Shown here: one piece after another, positions 1 through 7,911 of the stretch
Layout: the number at the start of each line of letters is the position of its first letter
Position numbering within the stretch: the stretch's first letter is position 1
NCBI RefSeq assembly: GCF_048820915.1
Contig: NZ_JBMERR010000020.1
Span: forward strand, 29,570 to 93,569
Reading direction: 5' to 3'
From: Cribrihabitans_A pelagius
Lineage (GTDB): Bacteria > Pseudomonadota > Alphaproteobacteria > Rhodobacterales > Rhodobacteraceae
Length of the DNA: 64,000 bases
The notes under the pieces: generated by a model
Database searches by the model: none
Told to the model about the DNA's origin: nothing
The model's input: the letters and a program-made list of their open reading frames with translations, nothing else
Program-made: the position numbers and the translations under genes

Positions 1-101
1 TAGGAGGCCGCACAGACCACGGCGAAGGCCAGCAGCGCAGGCAGGTAGGTCCGGTTGTACAGGGACCGCGCCACGGTCTTGGGTATTCTGTGAGCGGCCA
101 T
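1..101 (-). CDS. Membrane protein, N-terminal fragment (runs off the window)
   Basis: Reading leftward from an ATG at 101, the frame is open to the window edge and gives about 33 residues: a short basic start (MAAHRIPKTVARSLYNR) followed by a hydrophobic stretch typical of a first transmembrane helix. AAGGTG lies just upstream as a ribosome binding site. Too little is present to name the protein; a sensor kinase or other inner-membrane protein is possible. It belongs to the chromosome left of the prophage. Confidence 0.5.
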   Translation of the reverse strand, partial: MAAHRIPKTVARSLYNRTYLPALLAFAVVCAAS

Positions 102-584
102 CAAGGCACCTTTGCAATCCTGCGAATCTTTAGAGCATCACAACCTTAAAACAACACGACGAACCTTCGGCATTCCTTAACGGCTGTAAAATATCCGCAC
201 AAAATGTGGCTTTTTGGAAACTCCCGCTGCTTCGCAATGAGGAGAGAGCGGCGTCAACGGGGCAGTCCCGCCAGGCCTTCAAAGCCGGGGCGGCAGTTGC
301 AGGAAATCCGCTCCGTTGGCGCCGCCCGCCGGGAATGTTCGGAGGATTGCCGGCGAATCAGCCGGAGGGGGCACCGGCCTGTTTCCGCAAAACGCGGATA
401 CGCGATTCGGCCGCATAAGGCCGGAGCGTGCGGCAGGAGGGCGGCGGCAGCGCACCCCTGCAGGCCTGCGCGCCCTGCGGCCCGCCAGTGCTACAATCCG
501 GCAACAGGCCCAACGGCCGCAGCCAAGCCGCACGAGGCATGCCATTGCGCGCTTAAGGAACTGTAATTACATTGTTTCGGGAAG
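102..584. other. Non-coding left flank
   Basis: About 480 bases between the leftward membrane gene and the prophage attachment site. Several short open frames overlap each other on both strands, but they lack ribosome binding sites and recognisable protein character, as expected of random frames in high-G+C DNA. I see no convincing gene here. Confidence 0.5.
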
Positions 585-633
585 TGGTGCTGCTGGAGAG
601 AATTGAACTCTCGACCTCTCCCTTACCAAGGGA
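585..633 (-). repeat. attL: duplicated 3' part of tRNA-Thr
   Basis: These 49 bases are identical to 40643-40691, the 3' part of the intact tRNA-Thr gene from the anticodon stem to the CCA end. Immediately beyond 633 the match stops (aaagacc here, gtgctct in the intact tRNA), so this copy is a tRNA remnant and not a gene. It marks the left boundary of the prophage; the integrase at 5638-6684 probably made it. Confidence 0.93.
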
Positions 634-784
634 AAAGACCACTTAATAAAAAGCAAGCGAAAACAATTGCTTGCGGCAATCTCAAAAAACCACTTCCCGG
701 ATTTTGCCCGGATCGTGCTTTCTTCCCGGATTGCGCGCCTGTGCGGCTGTTCCTGGGTTTGAGCGGCTAAGAAAGGAAAATCGA

Positions 785-1078
785 GTGCAGGAGCAAGCGA
801 CAGCAGATCAGCAGATCCTAGCAATTTTAGAGCAATTGCAGGCGGCCATCGGGGCCGATGTTACCCGGCTCAAGCCTGATGAGGTGGACCGGGTGCGCAC
901 GATCCTCGCCTATGGTGAAACTCTGGTTGAGATCGCCAAATATGAGGACGCCAAGGGGATCGTGCGGGCGCGGTGGCGCAGTGTGATCCTGGGGATTGCT
1001 GCTGTGGTGTCTGGTCTGGCGCTGCTTTGGGAAAAGGTGGCAGCCGTTGGCCGGTGGGCCTTGGGGCTGGTGCAATGA
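785..1078 (+). CDS. Small phage protein with C-terminal membrane segment
   Basis: A 97-residue protein starting at GTG 785, chosen because AAGGAA lies about 8 bases upstream; an ATG at 671 in the same frame has no good site. The N-terminal two thirds is a charged helical region (LEQLQAAIGADVTRLK). The C-terminus has one hydrophobic segment (SVILGIAAVVSGLALLWEKV, about residues 66-85). It overlaps the next gene by ATGA. In the circular phage genome it lies just downstream of the late operon, across attP, in the same direction, so a late structural or lysis-accessory role is possible. Function not recognised. Confidence 0.55.
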   Translation: MQEQATADQQILAILEQLQAAIGADVTRLKPDEVDRVRTILAYGETLVEIAKYEDAKGIVRARWRSVILGIAAVVSGLALLWEKVAAVGRWALGLVQ

Positions 1079-1281
1079 GGGGGCCGGTTCACCCGTGCCG
1101 CCGCAAGATGCGGCCTTTGGACTGGCTGAGTGTAGGATTGATTGCCTTCGCGGTTGGCTCCCTCGCGGTCCCTGCGGTCCTGCCAGAGATCCTGCGCGTG
1201 GTGCGCGCGGTTCCTGCAGTGCAGTTGGATTGCCGTGAGCAGCAGGAGCCGCCGCAGCGGCTCAAGGTTTTTGAGCTGTAA
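1075..1281 (+). CDS. Small single-span membrane protein
   Basis: 68 residues, starting at ATG 1075, which overlaps the stop of the preceding gene (ATGA, suggesting translational coupling). After a basic start (MRGPVHPCRRKMRP) there is one hydrophobic segment (WLSVGLIAFAVGSLAVPAVL) and then a polar tail ending KVFEL. The pairing of two tiny membrane proteins is typical of phage accessory or lysis genes, but neither is a recognised family. The function is unknown. Confidence 0.5.
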   Translation: MRGPVHPCRRKMRPLDWLSVGLIAFAVGSLAVPAVLPEILRVVRAVPAVQLDCREQQEPPQRLKVFEL

Positions 1282-1498
1282 GAGTAGGTAACCTCACTCG
1301 CTCCGCATGCCGTTCGCAGCCCAACCACGACATTCATGCAAGGTGCAGCGAAGACTCTGCTGCAAGAGCGAAAGACTTCCCGAGACCGGACATTCAAGTC
1401 TCCTCAGTTGGCCAGGGAGATGCTTCGCTCTGCTCAGACGGCAGCAAACGCAGGAAGCGAAGATTGCAAAGTCATGAGCCGCTATTTTCGCGATAGCT

Positions 1499-2722
1499 AT
1501 GGGCGGATGTGGCAACGGTGAAGCGACAGGGAAGAAAGCGGAGGAGAAACCGCTTCCTCAGGAAGCTCTTCTGTGGTGGGATCTCGTTGATCAACTAGGA
1601 GTTAATGTGTTGCCAAAAATTGGATACCTCAGCGAAGATCGCCTGCAAAATATCCCCAAGCGACACTGGGCTGCACACGAATTTTCTTTTTATCTTTATG
1701 ACCTGATTGCCGACTTAACTCATGCAGCCGAACAGATCGGTGCTGGACACATACACATCAAGCTTGAGACGGAAAGCGACATCGCGGCTATAAAGGCAGC
1801 TTCAAACCCGATTGATTTTCTTTCTGCTACTGGCAGGGTAGATGAAGAGCGCAGATTAATGGTGAATCACATTTGTGCTGCGCTGTTTCCAGATATGCTG
1901 CACTTTATTCATGCGGGCCTAACCGCTCTGGAAAAACGGAAGTTCACACTTGCGTTTGCATGTTTTAGGAAGCCTTTTAATGAGGGTTTGCCTCTCATCG
2001 CTTTGCTATGTGCAGATGAAGAAGATTTTTTCACGAAATTCAAAAGCGATCCCGTCAGTTTTCTTGATGGGGGTAACTTTAATCGACCAACCAAGAGGTT
2101 GGCAATTGAAGCAGCGATTGCGAAATGTTCTGATGCAAGCTTCATGTCTGCGGATGTGCTGTATGCTTGTCTATTCGATTTCAAAAACGCCTCTGGATTT
2201 GCCGGACTTTTCGACAAGGCAATGCATCTAGTCACGAGAAACCCAGACATCAAAACGGAGACCTATAATCTAAACTTTATATTCAAAGACCCAAGGCAAA
2301 ACGATATATATGATTCTAGCTACCAAGGCATTTCATACGTTTTGCTTTGCATTCACTTGATGCAAATTGAGTTGCTGAAGAGGATGCACTTTCCAGCTGA
2401 TGACTACCTGAAACAGCTTAATATGAGAGCTCTTGGAACTTACCAAGCTCTGTTCCTCAATGGACGCTCAGACATCGCGAGCAGCATGAATGATACGCTT
2501 GGTGAACTGATGAAATGCCCAACTTGCCACGAGCGCGTTCAACTTAGGAAAAAAACAGCCCCGATGTTTTTTGTTACCGAAAATCTTGAATGTGATAAAT
2601 GTGGTCGTGTCAGCCAATTCCCGCTGGCTTGGTTGATGAGCAATCATGTCGATGGTGACAGCGACAGCCAAGTGTCTGATTTAAAGCCAGAGAATGGCGA
2701 GCTTACGGCCGGTGAAGCATAA
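1499..2722 (+). CDS. AT-rich cargo protein with C-terminal zinc ribbon, unknown function
   Basis: 407 residues. The body is mostly helical (for example HAGLTALEKRKFTLAFACFR at about residue 140) and resembles no enzyme I can name. Near the C-terminus, around residues 340-363, two CxxC pairs (CPTC and CDKC, about 26 residues apart) look like a zinc ribbon. Base composition is clearly more AT-rich than the phage structural genes, with codons such as TTT, TTA and AAA, indicating recent acquisition. It sits between attL and the integrase on the opposite strand, the usual place for lysogenic-conversion cargo. No ribosome binding site is obvious before ATG 1499, so the start is uncertain. A defence role is possible but not shown. 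Confidence 0.6.
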   Translation: MGGCGNGEATGKKAEEKPLPQEALLWWDLVDQLGVNVLPKIGYLSEDRLQNIPKRHWAAHEFSFYLYDLIADLTHAAEQIGAGHIHIKLETESDIAAIKAASNPIDFLSATGRVDEERRLMVNHICAALFPDMLHFIHAGLTALEKRKFTLAFACFRKPFNEGLPLIALLCADEEDFFTKFKSDPVSFLDGGNFNRPTKRLAIEAAIAKCSDASFMSADVLYACLFDFKNASGFAGLFDKAMHLVTRNPDIKTETYNLNFIFKDPRQNDIYDSSYQGISYVLLCIHLMQIELLKRMHFPADDYLKQLNMRALGTYQALFLNGRSDIASSMNDTLGELMKCPTCHERVQLRKKTAPMFFVTENLECDKCGRVSQFPLAWLMSNHVDGDSDSQVSDLKPENGELTAGEA

Positions 2723-3044
2723 TCCGAACCATCCAACGCAAAGAAATCGCATACCTGCTTTGGGCTGGCTGGCGTCATCTAGCCGCAGGCGCCAAGTGCG
2801 GAATCGTTACGCCCCTGCTACCGCAGCGCCGCAAGGCGGCTTGGAGCCCAAAGCGACCAATACTTAGAGGTGGACAAATGGCTGCTAGGTGTAACAGACA
2901 AGTAGCGGGCAAAATCCGCAATGCCGCCAACCACTCTCAGTGGCGCGTGAAGAAGATTCCGCTTATGACACAGTGTGTTGCATTGAGCTTGGCTCACTAC
3001 AATAATGGCCGATTTATGTTTTAATCAACAAGAAGACAACATGT
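2723..3044. other. Intergenic region between cargo genes
   Basis: About 320 bases between the two AT-rich cargo genes. No open frame with a plausible start is seen and no tRNA. The last 40 bases before 3045 are A/T-rich (ttatgttttaatcaacaag) and probably contain the promoter and ribosome binding site (AAGAAGAC) of the next gene. Confidence 0.4.
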
Positions 3045-3941
3045 ATGGCGAATCTAAAAAAAACTCAGCTTGATCTCATCAAGAGATATGTTTCTCACCC
3101 GTCGGGCGTGGGCTACGTTGTAGATTTTTCCAATCAAACTTTTTCGACTTGGTTTCGTGATACTTGGAACGTTGATATTGATGATCCAAAATATGAAAGC
3201 GATGGAACATCAAAGGGCAACCGCTTAATATCTTTTTGTCGACAAAGTGATGAAGCGACCGTCTATAGAGTTCTCAATAGCCTTCGCCAAATAGCGCATG
3301 ATCTTGACGTAGAAAAATCAGAGATCGTTAAGATAAAAGATGTTAAAGCCTTCGATAAGCTATTGGAAAGCATGGATCAGAAAGCTTCGAAAAACACCCA
3401 AGATGAGGTGTTAGACAAAGTAGTGGTTAAGAACGTTACCAGGCGACAATTGCTTTCAAAAGCAAAATCCAACGAAGTAAGCCTACTTTTGGTCGGCGCT
3501 ACGGCTTTAGAAAACCTATCTGCCTTTCGGGAAGTTGTAAGATCCGACAATTACTGCGCCGCAGAATTTCCAGAAACTCATAGAAAGCTCCTGCAACTAA
3601 TCGATGCTCTGATAGAACACATTGAGACACTTCTAAACATTCTTCCAACAGCATCGGTTGCCGCAACCGATGCCGATGGCGATCAAATAGTCAGTTGGAC
3701 GCAACGCTACGTGAATGGCGCACTTCCGAAGCTCCAAGAGTATTTTACGCCTGAAAGATTGGGGACGACCTCGGTTCCCGTAGGGGTTATTCTTGCTTGC
3801 GGCGGTCTTGGCTCCTTGCTTACGGGCTTCAACCCGATCGGATTCGGTGCGGGAAGCGTGGTCGGTAAATTGATCGTAGGCGAAATGAAAAGTGGAGCAG
3901 CAGCAGATCAAATCACCAAACGGCTTGAAGTGGATGAATGA
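3045..3941 (+). CDS. Putative abortive-infection-like protein with C-terminal membrane segment
   Basis: 298 residues. The N-terminus (about residues 5-80: LIKRYVSHPSG, FSNQTFSTWF, then DIDDPKYESDGTSKGNRLISF) resembles a small domain I recall at the N-terminus of many bacterial defence and abortive-infection-type proteins, with the GTSK-x-NRL signature. A central helical region (about 135-205) follows. The C-terminus has a glycine-rich hydrophobic stretch (VPVGVILACGGLGSLLTGFN, about 242-262) that could insert into a membrane. It is AT-rich, stands alone on the plus strand inside the left arm of the prophage, and is a good candidate for a phage-carried exclusion gene. The family memory is moderate; the defence role is inference. 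Confidence 0.55.
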   Translation: MANLKKTQLDLIKRYVSHPSGVGYVVDFSNQTFSTWFRDTWNVDIDDPKYESDGTSKGNRLISFCRQSDEATVYRVLNSLRQIAHDLDVEKSEIVKIKDVKAFDKLLESMDQKASKNTQDEVLDKVVVKNVTRRQLLSKAKSNEVSLLLVGATALENLSAFREVVRSDNYCAAEFPETHRKLLQLIDALIEHIETLLNILPTASVAATDADGDQIVSWTQRYVNGALPKLQEYFTPERLGTTSVPVGVILACGGLGSLLTGFNPIGFGAGSVVGKLIVGEMKSGAAADQITKRLEVDE

Positions 3942-4226
3942 TCCGACGGCGGATGGCTTGAGCTGTGCCAAGGATACCACAACGGTGGCCGAATGATGTA
4001 TGCATTTATTACGGCAGCTTCGCCCGCACCGTCCCCGTTCAGAGACACAATTTGGCTGCACTCGCAGCGAAGGTCAGCTCTTTCCAATGCCCCTGCAGCA
4101 TGGGAATGCTGACGCGCTGGATGATCCCATGGCTTTGCAAACGCCGCTATCTGCGCAAAGCGGGCGCATGGGCATTTCCTGACGGCGGGGCAGATTTACA
4201 TTTTGTGATCCAATCGTCGGAGTGGT
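3942..4226. other. Intergenic region, possible remnant DNA
   Basis: About 285 bases between the plus-strand cargo and the end of the leftward operon. An open frame at 3965-4369 crosses it but runs into the real minus-strand gene and has no recognisable protein character. No clear terminator is visible. Nothing supportable. Confidence 0.35.
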
Positions 4227-4718
4227 TCATCCTGTCTGCCTTCCATCTTCCTCGAAGGGTTCAAAATCATCCGGCGGCAGGGGCGTGTATTCGCCTGCCG
4301 CTGCCGTACTGGGCTTGGGTTTCGGGGTGGCCGGCACGTCCTCGCGCTTCATGCCCAAGGCGTGCCTGAGATCGTCAAACATGGCGTAGGCGTTGACCGG
4401 CTTGTTACAGCTCCACACGCCCGCCATCAGGATCGCGCGGGCGGTTACGCGCAAAGTGCGCCCCTCTGCCACCGCTGCGGCTGTGGTGTTGGGGCCAGCG
4501 CCAAACATGGCCTTGATCCGGCTTGCCGTTGATTTCTCAACCATTGCGCGGGCTTGCTGTTCGGATCCGTAGGGGCCAAGCACCTGGGCGGCACCTGGAA
4601 GCGAACAGCGCCCGGCAAAGGTTTCGCCATTGGGGCCAGGCGTCCATCCGGGCGAGATCCCGCCAACCTTGATGCGCCCGATGTAGTAATCCCGCCCGAT
4701 CCACTGCGCCGCGGTCAT
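4227..4718 (-). CDS. Hypothetical phage protein of the integrase operon
   Basis: 163 residues from ATG 4718, which overlaps the stop of the upstream gp49-like gene by ATGA; a longer open frame to 4865 would overlap that gene deeply and is less likely. The N-terminus (MTAAQWIGRDYYIGRIKVGG) and middle are soluble and basic. The C-terminus is proline- and acid-rich and probably disordered (PLPPDDFEPFEED). It is the last gene of a leftward operon that begins at 7054. The function is not recognised. Confidence 0.6.
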   Translation of the reverse strand: MTAAQWIGRDYYIGRIKVGGISPGWTPGPNGETFAGRCSLPGAAQVLGPYGSEQQARAMVEKSTASRIKAMFGAGPNTTAAAVAEGRTLRVTARAILMAGVWSCNKPVNAYAMFDDLRHALGMKREDVPATPKPKPSTAAAGEYTPLPPDDFEPFEEDGRQTG

Positions 4719-5320
4719 TTGCTGGCTTTCAGTTTGAAGCCTGTCCAGCCGGTGTTTTGCAGCTTGACGTAACGGATCGGTTTGCCGTCGATGTGATCCA
4801 CAAGCAGCAGGGCTTTCCGGGCGAGGTGTTCGGACCAAGCGTTCCCGGTGTTGAGCGCCAGCCATTCGCGGAACGCTGTCACAGCAACATGCGAGGCGGT
4901 AAAGGTGCTGTCCTTGCCGTCGATGGCGCAGCGATCGGAAAGAAACCGTTTGGCATAGTCCTGCGGGCTTTCGAGTGCCGCCCGCAATAGAGGGTCGCTC
5001 TCCGCCGCCTTGCTGCCGTGTAGCTTCTCGCGGGCTTCATTCCGGCGGGTTTCCTGGCTGTGTGCCTCGTCGCGCAGCCGGAAGGCCAGCAGCAGGAACA
5101 CCTTTTCCCGCGCCTTGGTTTTGGCGCGCTGCTGACCTTCTTCGATATTGAAGCTTGCCGGATCCGCGTAGGCGCTCTCTCCGGTGACGGTAAAGCCGTT
5201 CTGCAGCTCAAGTGTGCAAATGGTGAGCGTTGTGCCCTCTGGAACGTGGTAGAGTTCCCGGCTGATTTCGAGATCCACCATTTCAGGGGTGACGCGCGGG
5301 GCATCGGGATTATCAATCAT
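4715..5320 (-). CDS. Gp49-family phage protein
   Basis: 201 residues. Residues 5-95 match the phage Gp49 family as I know it: an N-terminal stretch of the type RVTPEMVDLEISRELYHVPE, then LQNGFTVTGESAYADPASFN and a helix with KTKAREKVFLLLAFRLRDE. The C-terminal half is unrelated and may be an extra helical domain. The start at 5320 has AAAGGATGG upstream. An operator-like sequence (CCTTTAAGGG) overlaps this leader at about 5325-5338. The biochemical role of Gp49 proteins is unknown. It is translationally coupled to the next gene. Confidence 0.75.
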   Translation of the reverse strand: MIDNPDAPRVTPEMVDLEISRELYHVPEGTTLTICTLELQNGFTVTGESAYADPASFNIEEGQQRAKTKAREKVFLLLAFRLRDEAHSQETRRNEAREKLHGSKAAESDPLLRAALESPQDYAKRFLSDRCAIDGKDSTFTASHVAVTAFREWLALNTGNAWSEHLARKALLLVDHIDGKPIRYVKLQNTGWTGFKLKASK

Positions 5321-5338
5321 GAGCCATCCTTTAAGGGT

Positions 5339-5620
5339 TTAAATCAAGAAAAAAGGTGTTGTCAGGTCAAAAAAAGCCAAAGTGTCCTGCTGCCGTGCTT
5401 CAAGGTGTTTGCGGCAGTAGAAGGATTTCCAGTTCTTGGCCTGTTTGCGCCTGTACTCCGGCATTCCCGGCTCTGTGATTTCATTGCGGCAGCGCAGATA
5501 TCCGGCCATCAGCATTCCTTTGCGCTTGCGAACTTCGTTGGCGCTTTCATAGGTGGCGCCAAGGCCGGGCCGGATCATGCCTGCCCGCCGACGTGAAAAG
5601 GGTTTGATGCTAAACAGCAT
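5339..5620 (-). CDS. Small hypothetical phage protein downstream of integrase
   Basis: 93 residues from ATG 5620, with a near-perfect ribosome binding site (AGGAGGT) about 10 bases upstream. The open frame extends back to 5833 inside the integrase gene, but that part is a shadow. The protein is strongly basic (FSRRRAGMIRPG, YRRKQAKNWKSFYCRKHLEAR). A C-x3-H pair at about residue 70 could bind metal or simply be chance. It lies between the integrase and the Gp49-like gene in one operon. Function unknown. Confidence 0.55.
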   Translation of the reverse strand: MLFSIKPFSRRRAGMIRPGLGATYESANEVRKRKGMLMAGYLRCRNEITEPGMPEYRRKQAKNWKSFYCRKHLEARQQDTLAFFDLTTPFFLI

Positions 5621-5637
5621 GGTTGCTTGACCTCCTA

Positions 5638-6684
5638 TCAGCGCAGGGCGCGCAGGTTGCTGGTGTGTGGCTGGTGCCCGCGCCGGAAGTCCCAGCCGTG
5701 CTGCAGCAGGCGTTCCGGCAGGTCTTCGGGTGCCATTTTGCGATAGATGTTGGCTGTGTCCGCATCGGCCCATCCGCCAAGGTCCAAGAGCTTTCCGAAA
5801 TCCTGGGTCTGAGAGTAAAACCATGTGGCCCAAGTGTGCCGGATGGTGTGCGGCGTCACCTTGCGGGGGCCGTTGCCTTCCAATCCGGCGCGGTGGCGCG
5901 CCTTGTTGAATGCCGTCTTGATCTGGCCGCCGGTGTTGTCGCGCAGCTCATATGGTTTGCCGCGCGAAGTCAGAAACAGCTCCCCTTTTTCCGGCAGGTC
6001 CTTGGTGCAAATCATCTGGCGGGCGCGTTCGGGAAACTCGACCATCCGGGGATGCCCGCTTTTCGTGTCCACAAGGTACGCCTGCCGGGTGCCCTGGTAG
6101 AAGGTTGACGCCTGCAGGCTGAGAGTTTCGCGTACCCGCGCGCCTGAGCCGATCATGAAGCCTATGATCCTGATGAGGTGCGGCGGCAGCTCTGCCGCGA
6201 AGGCTTCAAATTCCTCCGGTGTCAACCAGCGGGTAACTTTGGTGTCTACCTTGCGGCGCCGCAGCCGGATAGGGTCGCAAAGTTTATCCTCGGCAGCCAT
6301 GTTCAGGATGGCGGAGATCGGCGTGATGAGCTGGCGGTTGATCGTCGCGGGCGCAGCCTTCGGATACAGCTTTTGGGCTGCAGCGTTGATGGCGGCATTG
6401 TCGATCTCGGACAGTTTCTTGCCCGCGAAATGCCGCAGCAGGGGGTCAAGAAACCGCTCCTCTCCGTCCGCCATCAGGTAGTTGACTACGGCTTCCTCAA
6501 AGGTTGCCGTGGCTTTCTTTCCAAGGGCAGCACGTTGGAGGATTTGCGCTTCCGTCCTGATGCGGATCGCTTCTGCCGCTTTTCGGTTACTAGTTTGAGT
6601 GCTGCGGTCAACGTGGATCCCTGCGACAGTGCCGCGGATGTACCAGTTGAGCGAGCCGGGTTTGCGTCTAAGCTTGAGGGGCAT
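5638..6684 (-). CDS. int: Prophage tyrosine integrase
   Basis: 348 residues. Site-specific recombinase that inserts and excises the phage at tRNA-Thr. An N-terminal arm-binding region and a core-binding helical domain (about residues 55-150) precede the catalytic domain. Catalytic signatures visible: the first arginine in SGARVRETLSL (about 188), the H-x-x-R box in TPHTIRHTWA (about 280), and the tyrosine in TANIYRKM near residue 320. The usual LLGH box is replaced by LDLGGWAD. GGAGCAACACAC precedes the ATG. Its gene overlaps the upstream excisionase-like frame by about 200 bases. Unusually it lies 5 kb from attL, with cargo in between. Confidence 0.93.
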   Translation of the reverse strand: MPLKLRRKPGSLNWYIRGTVAGIHVDRSTQTSNRKAAEAIRIRTEAQILQRAALGKKATATFEEAVVNYLMADGEERFLDPLLRHFAGKKLSEIDNAAINAAAQKLYPKAAPATINRQLITPISAILNMAAEDKLCDPIRLRRRKVDTKVTRWLTPEEFEAFAAELPPHLIRIIGFMIGSGARVRETLSLQASTFYQGTRQAYLVDTKSGHPRMVEFPERARQMICTKDLPEKGELFLTSRGKPYELRDNTGGQIKTAFNKARHRAGLEGNGPRKVTPHTIRHTWATWFYSQTQDFGKLLDLGGWADADTANIYRKMAPEDLPERLLQHGWDFRRGHQPHTSNLRALR

Positions 6685-6896
6685 GTGTGTTGCTCCGTGA
6701 TAAAGGCATCAGCCAGATCTTCGCGCCGGTAGAGCACTTTGAACTTTCCGCGGGTTTCGATCCACCTCAGCAGACCTTTCCGGCGCAGATCGTCGAGGCC
6801 GCCGCGGTTGGTGACAATTCCATGCTCTGCCAGCCACGCGACTGCCTCATCCGTGTTGAGGTTCTTATCCTGGGTGAGGATTTGCAGCTTGTTCAT
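6486..6896 (-). CDS. Excisionase-like DNA-binding protein overlapping the integrase
   Basis: 136 residues from ATG 6896, which overlaps the stop of the small membrane gene upstream (ATGA). Residues 1-70 look like a short winged-helix DNA-binding domain of the excisionase type (AWLAEHGIVTNRGGLDDLRR, then KGLLRW and YRREDLADAF). From about residue 71 the frame runs through the 5' end of the integrase gene in another reading frame for 199 bases and becomes basic, low-complexity sequence. Either the overlap is real or the natural stop has been lost. Position directly before the integrase supports a role as recombination directionality factor or operon regulator. Confidence 0.6.
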   Translation of the reverse strand: MNKLQILTQDKNLNTDEAVAWLAEHGIVTNRGGLDDLRRKGLLRWIETRGKFKVLYRREDLADAFITEQHTCPSSLDANPARSTGTSAALSQGSTLTAALKLVTEKRQKRSASGRKRKSSNVLPLERKPRQPLRKP

Positions 6897-7054
6897 TTGC
6901 CGGATGCCTCCCTGATGATCATGCCGCAGGTGAAAAGAAGAAAGAGAATCAACAGGCAAACGCCCATTCCTGAGCCGTCAATCAAGGCCACAATCGGGCC
7001 GTGAGATGGCGGCCAAGCGCTCGCCTGTGGCGGTGGTGTGTCAATGTTGGTCAT
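6893..7054 (-). CDS. Small membrane protein at head of the integrase operon
   Basis: 53 residues from ATG 7054 with AAGGTGAGAG upstream. A soluble proline-containing N-terminus (MTNIDTPPPQASAWPPSHGP) is followed by one clear hydrophobic helix (MGVCLLILFLLFTCGMII, about residues 32-49). It is the first gene of the leftward operon and overlaps the next by ATGA. An operator-like site at 7089-7104 lies just upstream, so it is probably repressed in the lysogen. Function unknown. Confidence 0.5.
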   Translation of the reverse strand: MTNIDTPPPQASAWPPSHGPIVALIDGSGMGVCLLILFLLFTCGMIIREASGK

Positions 7055-7066
7055 GCTCTCACCTTC

Positions 7067-7110
7067 AAGGGTGTGTTTGGTGTGTATCACACATTTAAAG
7101 GTGTGGCACA
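7067..7110 (-). promoter_or_regulatory. Leftward promoter with operator for the integrase operon
   Basis: Read on the minus strand, TTGTGC is followed by a 16-base spacer that is the operator-like sequence ACACCTTTAAATGTGT and then TGATAC, a plausible -10. The operator (7089-7104) therefore fills the space between -35 and -10, the same geometry as the rightward promoter at 8041. Repression of int and xis in the lysogen is inferred. Confidence 0.5.
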
Positions 7111-7236
7111 AGCAATAAAGGCTTTCAAGTAGAGCTTTGCGTGCGCATCTATATGTTGTGCAGCTCCGGGTTGACTGACGCAAGTTAGCGTCCTAGGAGT
7201 GTGCAAATGACGATTTAAGGTTGGAAGGATACAATA

Positions 7237-7485
7237 ATGTGTGAACCGCAGATGCCCCATAAGGGCGATGCGCAGCTTGTCCCGGAGAGCGTCAAAGCTC
7301 ATCGGGGCGGCGGCGGGGGTTCCCGCAATTCAGGTGCAGCGCCCCAAGATTACGCCGGGGCCGCTGTTGTTTGTGAAAATGAGTTCGAAGTGTTTGGCGC
7401 CCTTGCCCCTCTGGCTGCTGGCCGGGGTGAGCAAGAGCTGAATGATTTGGCTGATCGCCTTGAGAGCTTCCTGGCGGAGCGCTAA
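7237..7485 (+). CDS. Small hypothetical protein
   Basis: 82 residues with GGAAGGA about 7 bases before the ATG and a strong terminator directly after the stop, so it is probably a one-gene transcript. The middle is glycine-rich (HRGGGGGSRNSG) and the C-terminus is an acidic helix (GRGEQELNDLADRLESFLAE). No family is recognised. It lies between the integrase operon and the repressor, on the strand opposite to both. It could be a lysogenically expressed regulator. Confidence 0.45.
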   Translation: MCEPQMPHKGDAQLVPESVKAHRGGGGGSRNSGAAPQDYAGAAVVCENEFEVFGALAPLAAGRGEQELNDLADRLESFLAER

Positions 7486-7504
7486 CGCCGCCTTTTAAAA
7501 GAAC

Positions 7505-7533
7505 AAAAGCGGCGTTGCCGCCGCTTTTTCTTT
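7505..7533 (+). terminator. Bidirectional rho-independent terminator
   Basis: A 9-bp perfect stem (AAAAGCGGC at 7505-7513, GCCGCTTTT at 7520-7528) with a 6-base loop and T-rich tails on both strands. It ends the small gene at 7237-7485 on one strand and the repressor transcript on the other. Confidence 0.85.
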
Positions 7534-7569
7534 GACTTGTTTGCCGGATCTGGTGGCATTCGTGAGAGC

Positions 7570-7911
7570 TTACGCCCTGCCTTTCTCGGCAGCAATAAAT
7601 GCTTCAAGGTCTTTTGCGTCTATGCTGTCAATCAGTTTGGCAAGTCTAATGCGTGCGGGCGAAATTGCCTGATCTGACACGATTAGCGAGATTGGAACGT
7701 TTAGCACCTCACATGCTGAAAGCAGGTTTGTCAGAGTAATGTCTGTCTCACCTCTGCAAAACTTCCCCAGGACGTTGTTGCTCATGCCCCCCTCAACCGC
7801 GGCGGATGTCTCGCTGTAGGGACTTAGGGAAATAGCCATTCTCAAATTCATTCGGGCGTTTTCGACTTTGCGCAGGACTTCTGGTCTGCGCTCGTTCTTT
7901 GGTTTCGCCAT
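7570..7911 (-). CDS. Short phage repressor (helix-turn-helix)
   Basis: 113 residues from ATG 7911 (AGGT upstream). Likely the lysogenic repressor: it lies alone, divergent from the early operon, behind a control region with three operator-like sites. The DNA-binding segment is about residues 35-80 (AVEGGMSNNVLGKFCRGETD, then a second helix TLTNLLSACEVLNVPIS). The protein ends soon after, with no room for the S24 self-cleavage domain of lambda CI and LexA-induced repressors, so inactivation by RecA is unlikely. The Cro-like protein encoded at 8101 shares the same G-x-x-N-x-x-G-x-F-x-x-G pattern. Confidence 0.75.
   Translation of the reverse strand: MAKPKNERRPEVLRKVENARMNLRMAISLSPYSETSAAVEGGMSNNVLGKFCRGETDITLTNLLSACEVLNVPISLIVSDQAISPARIRLAKLIDSIDAKDLEAFIAAEKGRA

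Noticed and set aside
204..566. Overlapping open frames left of attL
   Set aside because: Several frames on both strands of the same stretch, none with start signals or domains.
585..633. Second tRNA-Thr gene
   Set aside because: Only the 3' part from the anticodon stem onward is present; the 5' half is phage DNA.
3965..4369. Plus-strand open frame of 134 codons after the cargo genes
   Set aside because: Runs 140 bases into the minus-strand operon gene, has no binding site and mixed composition.
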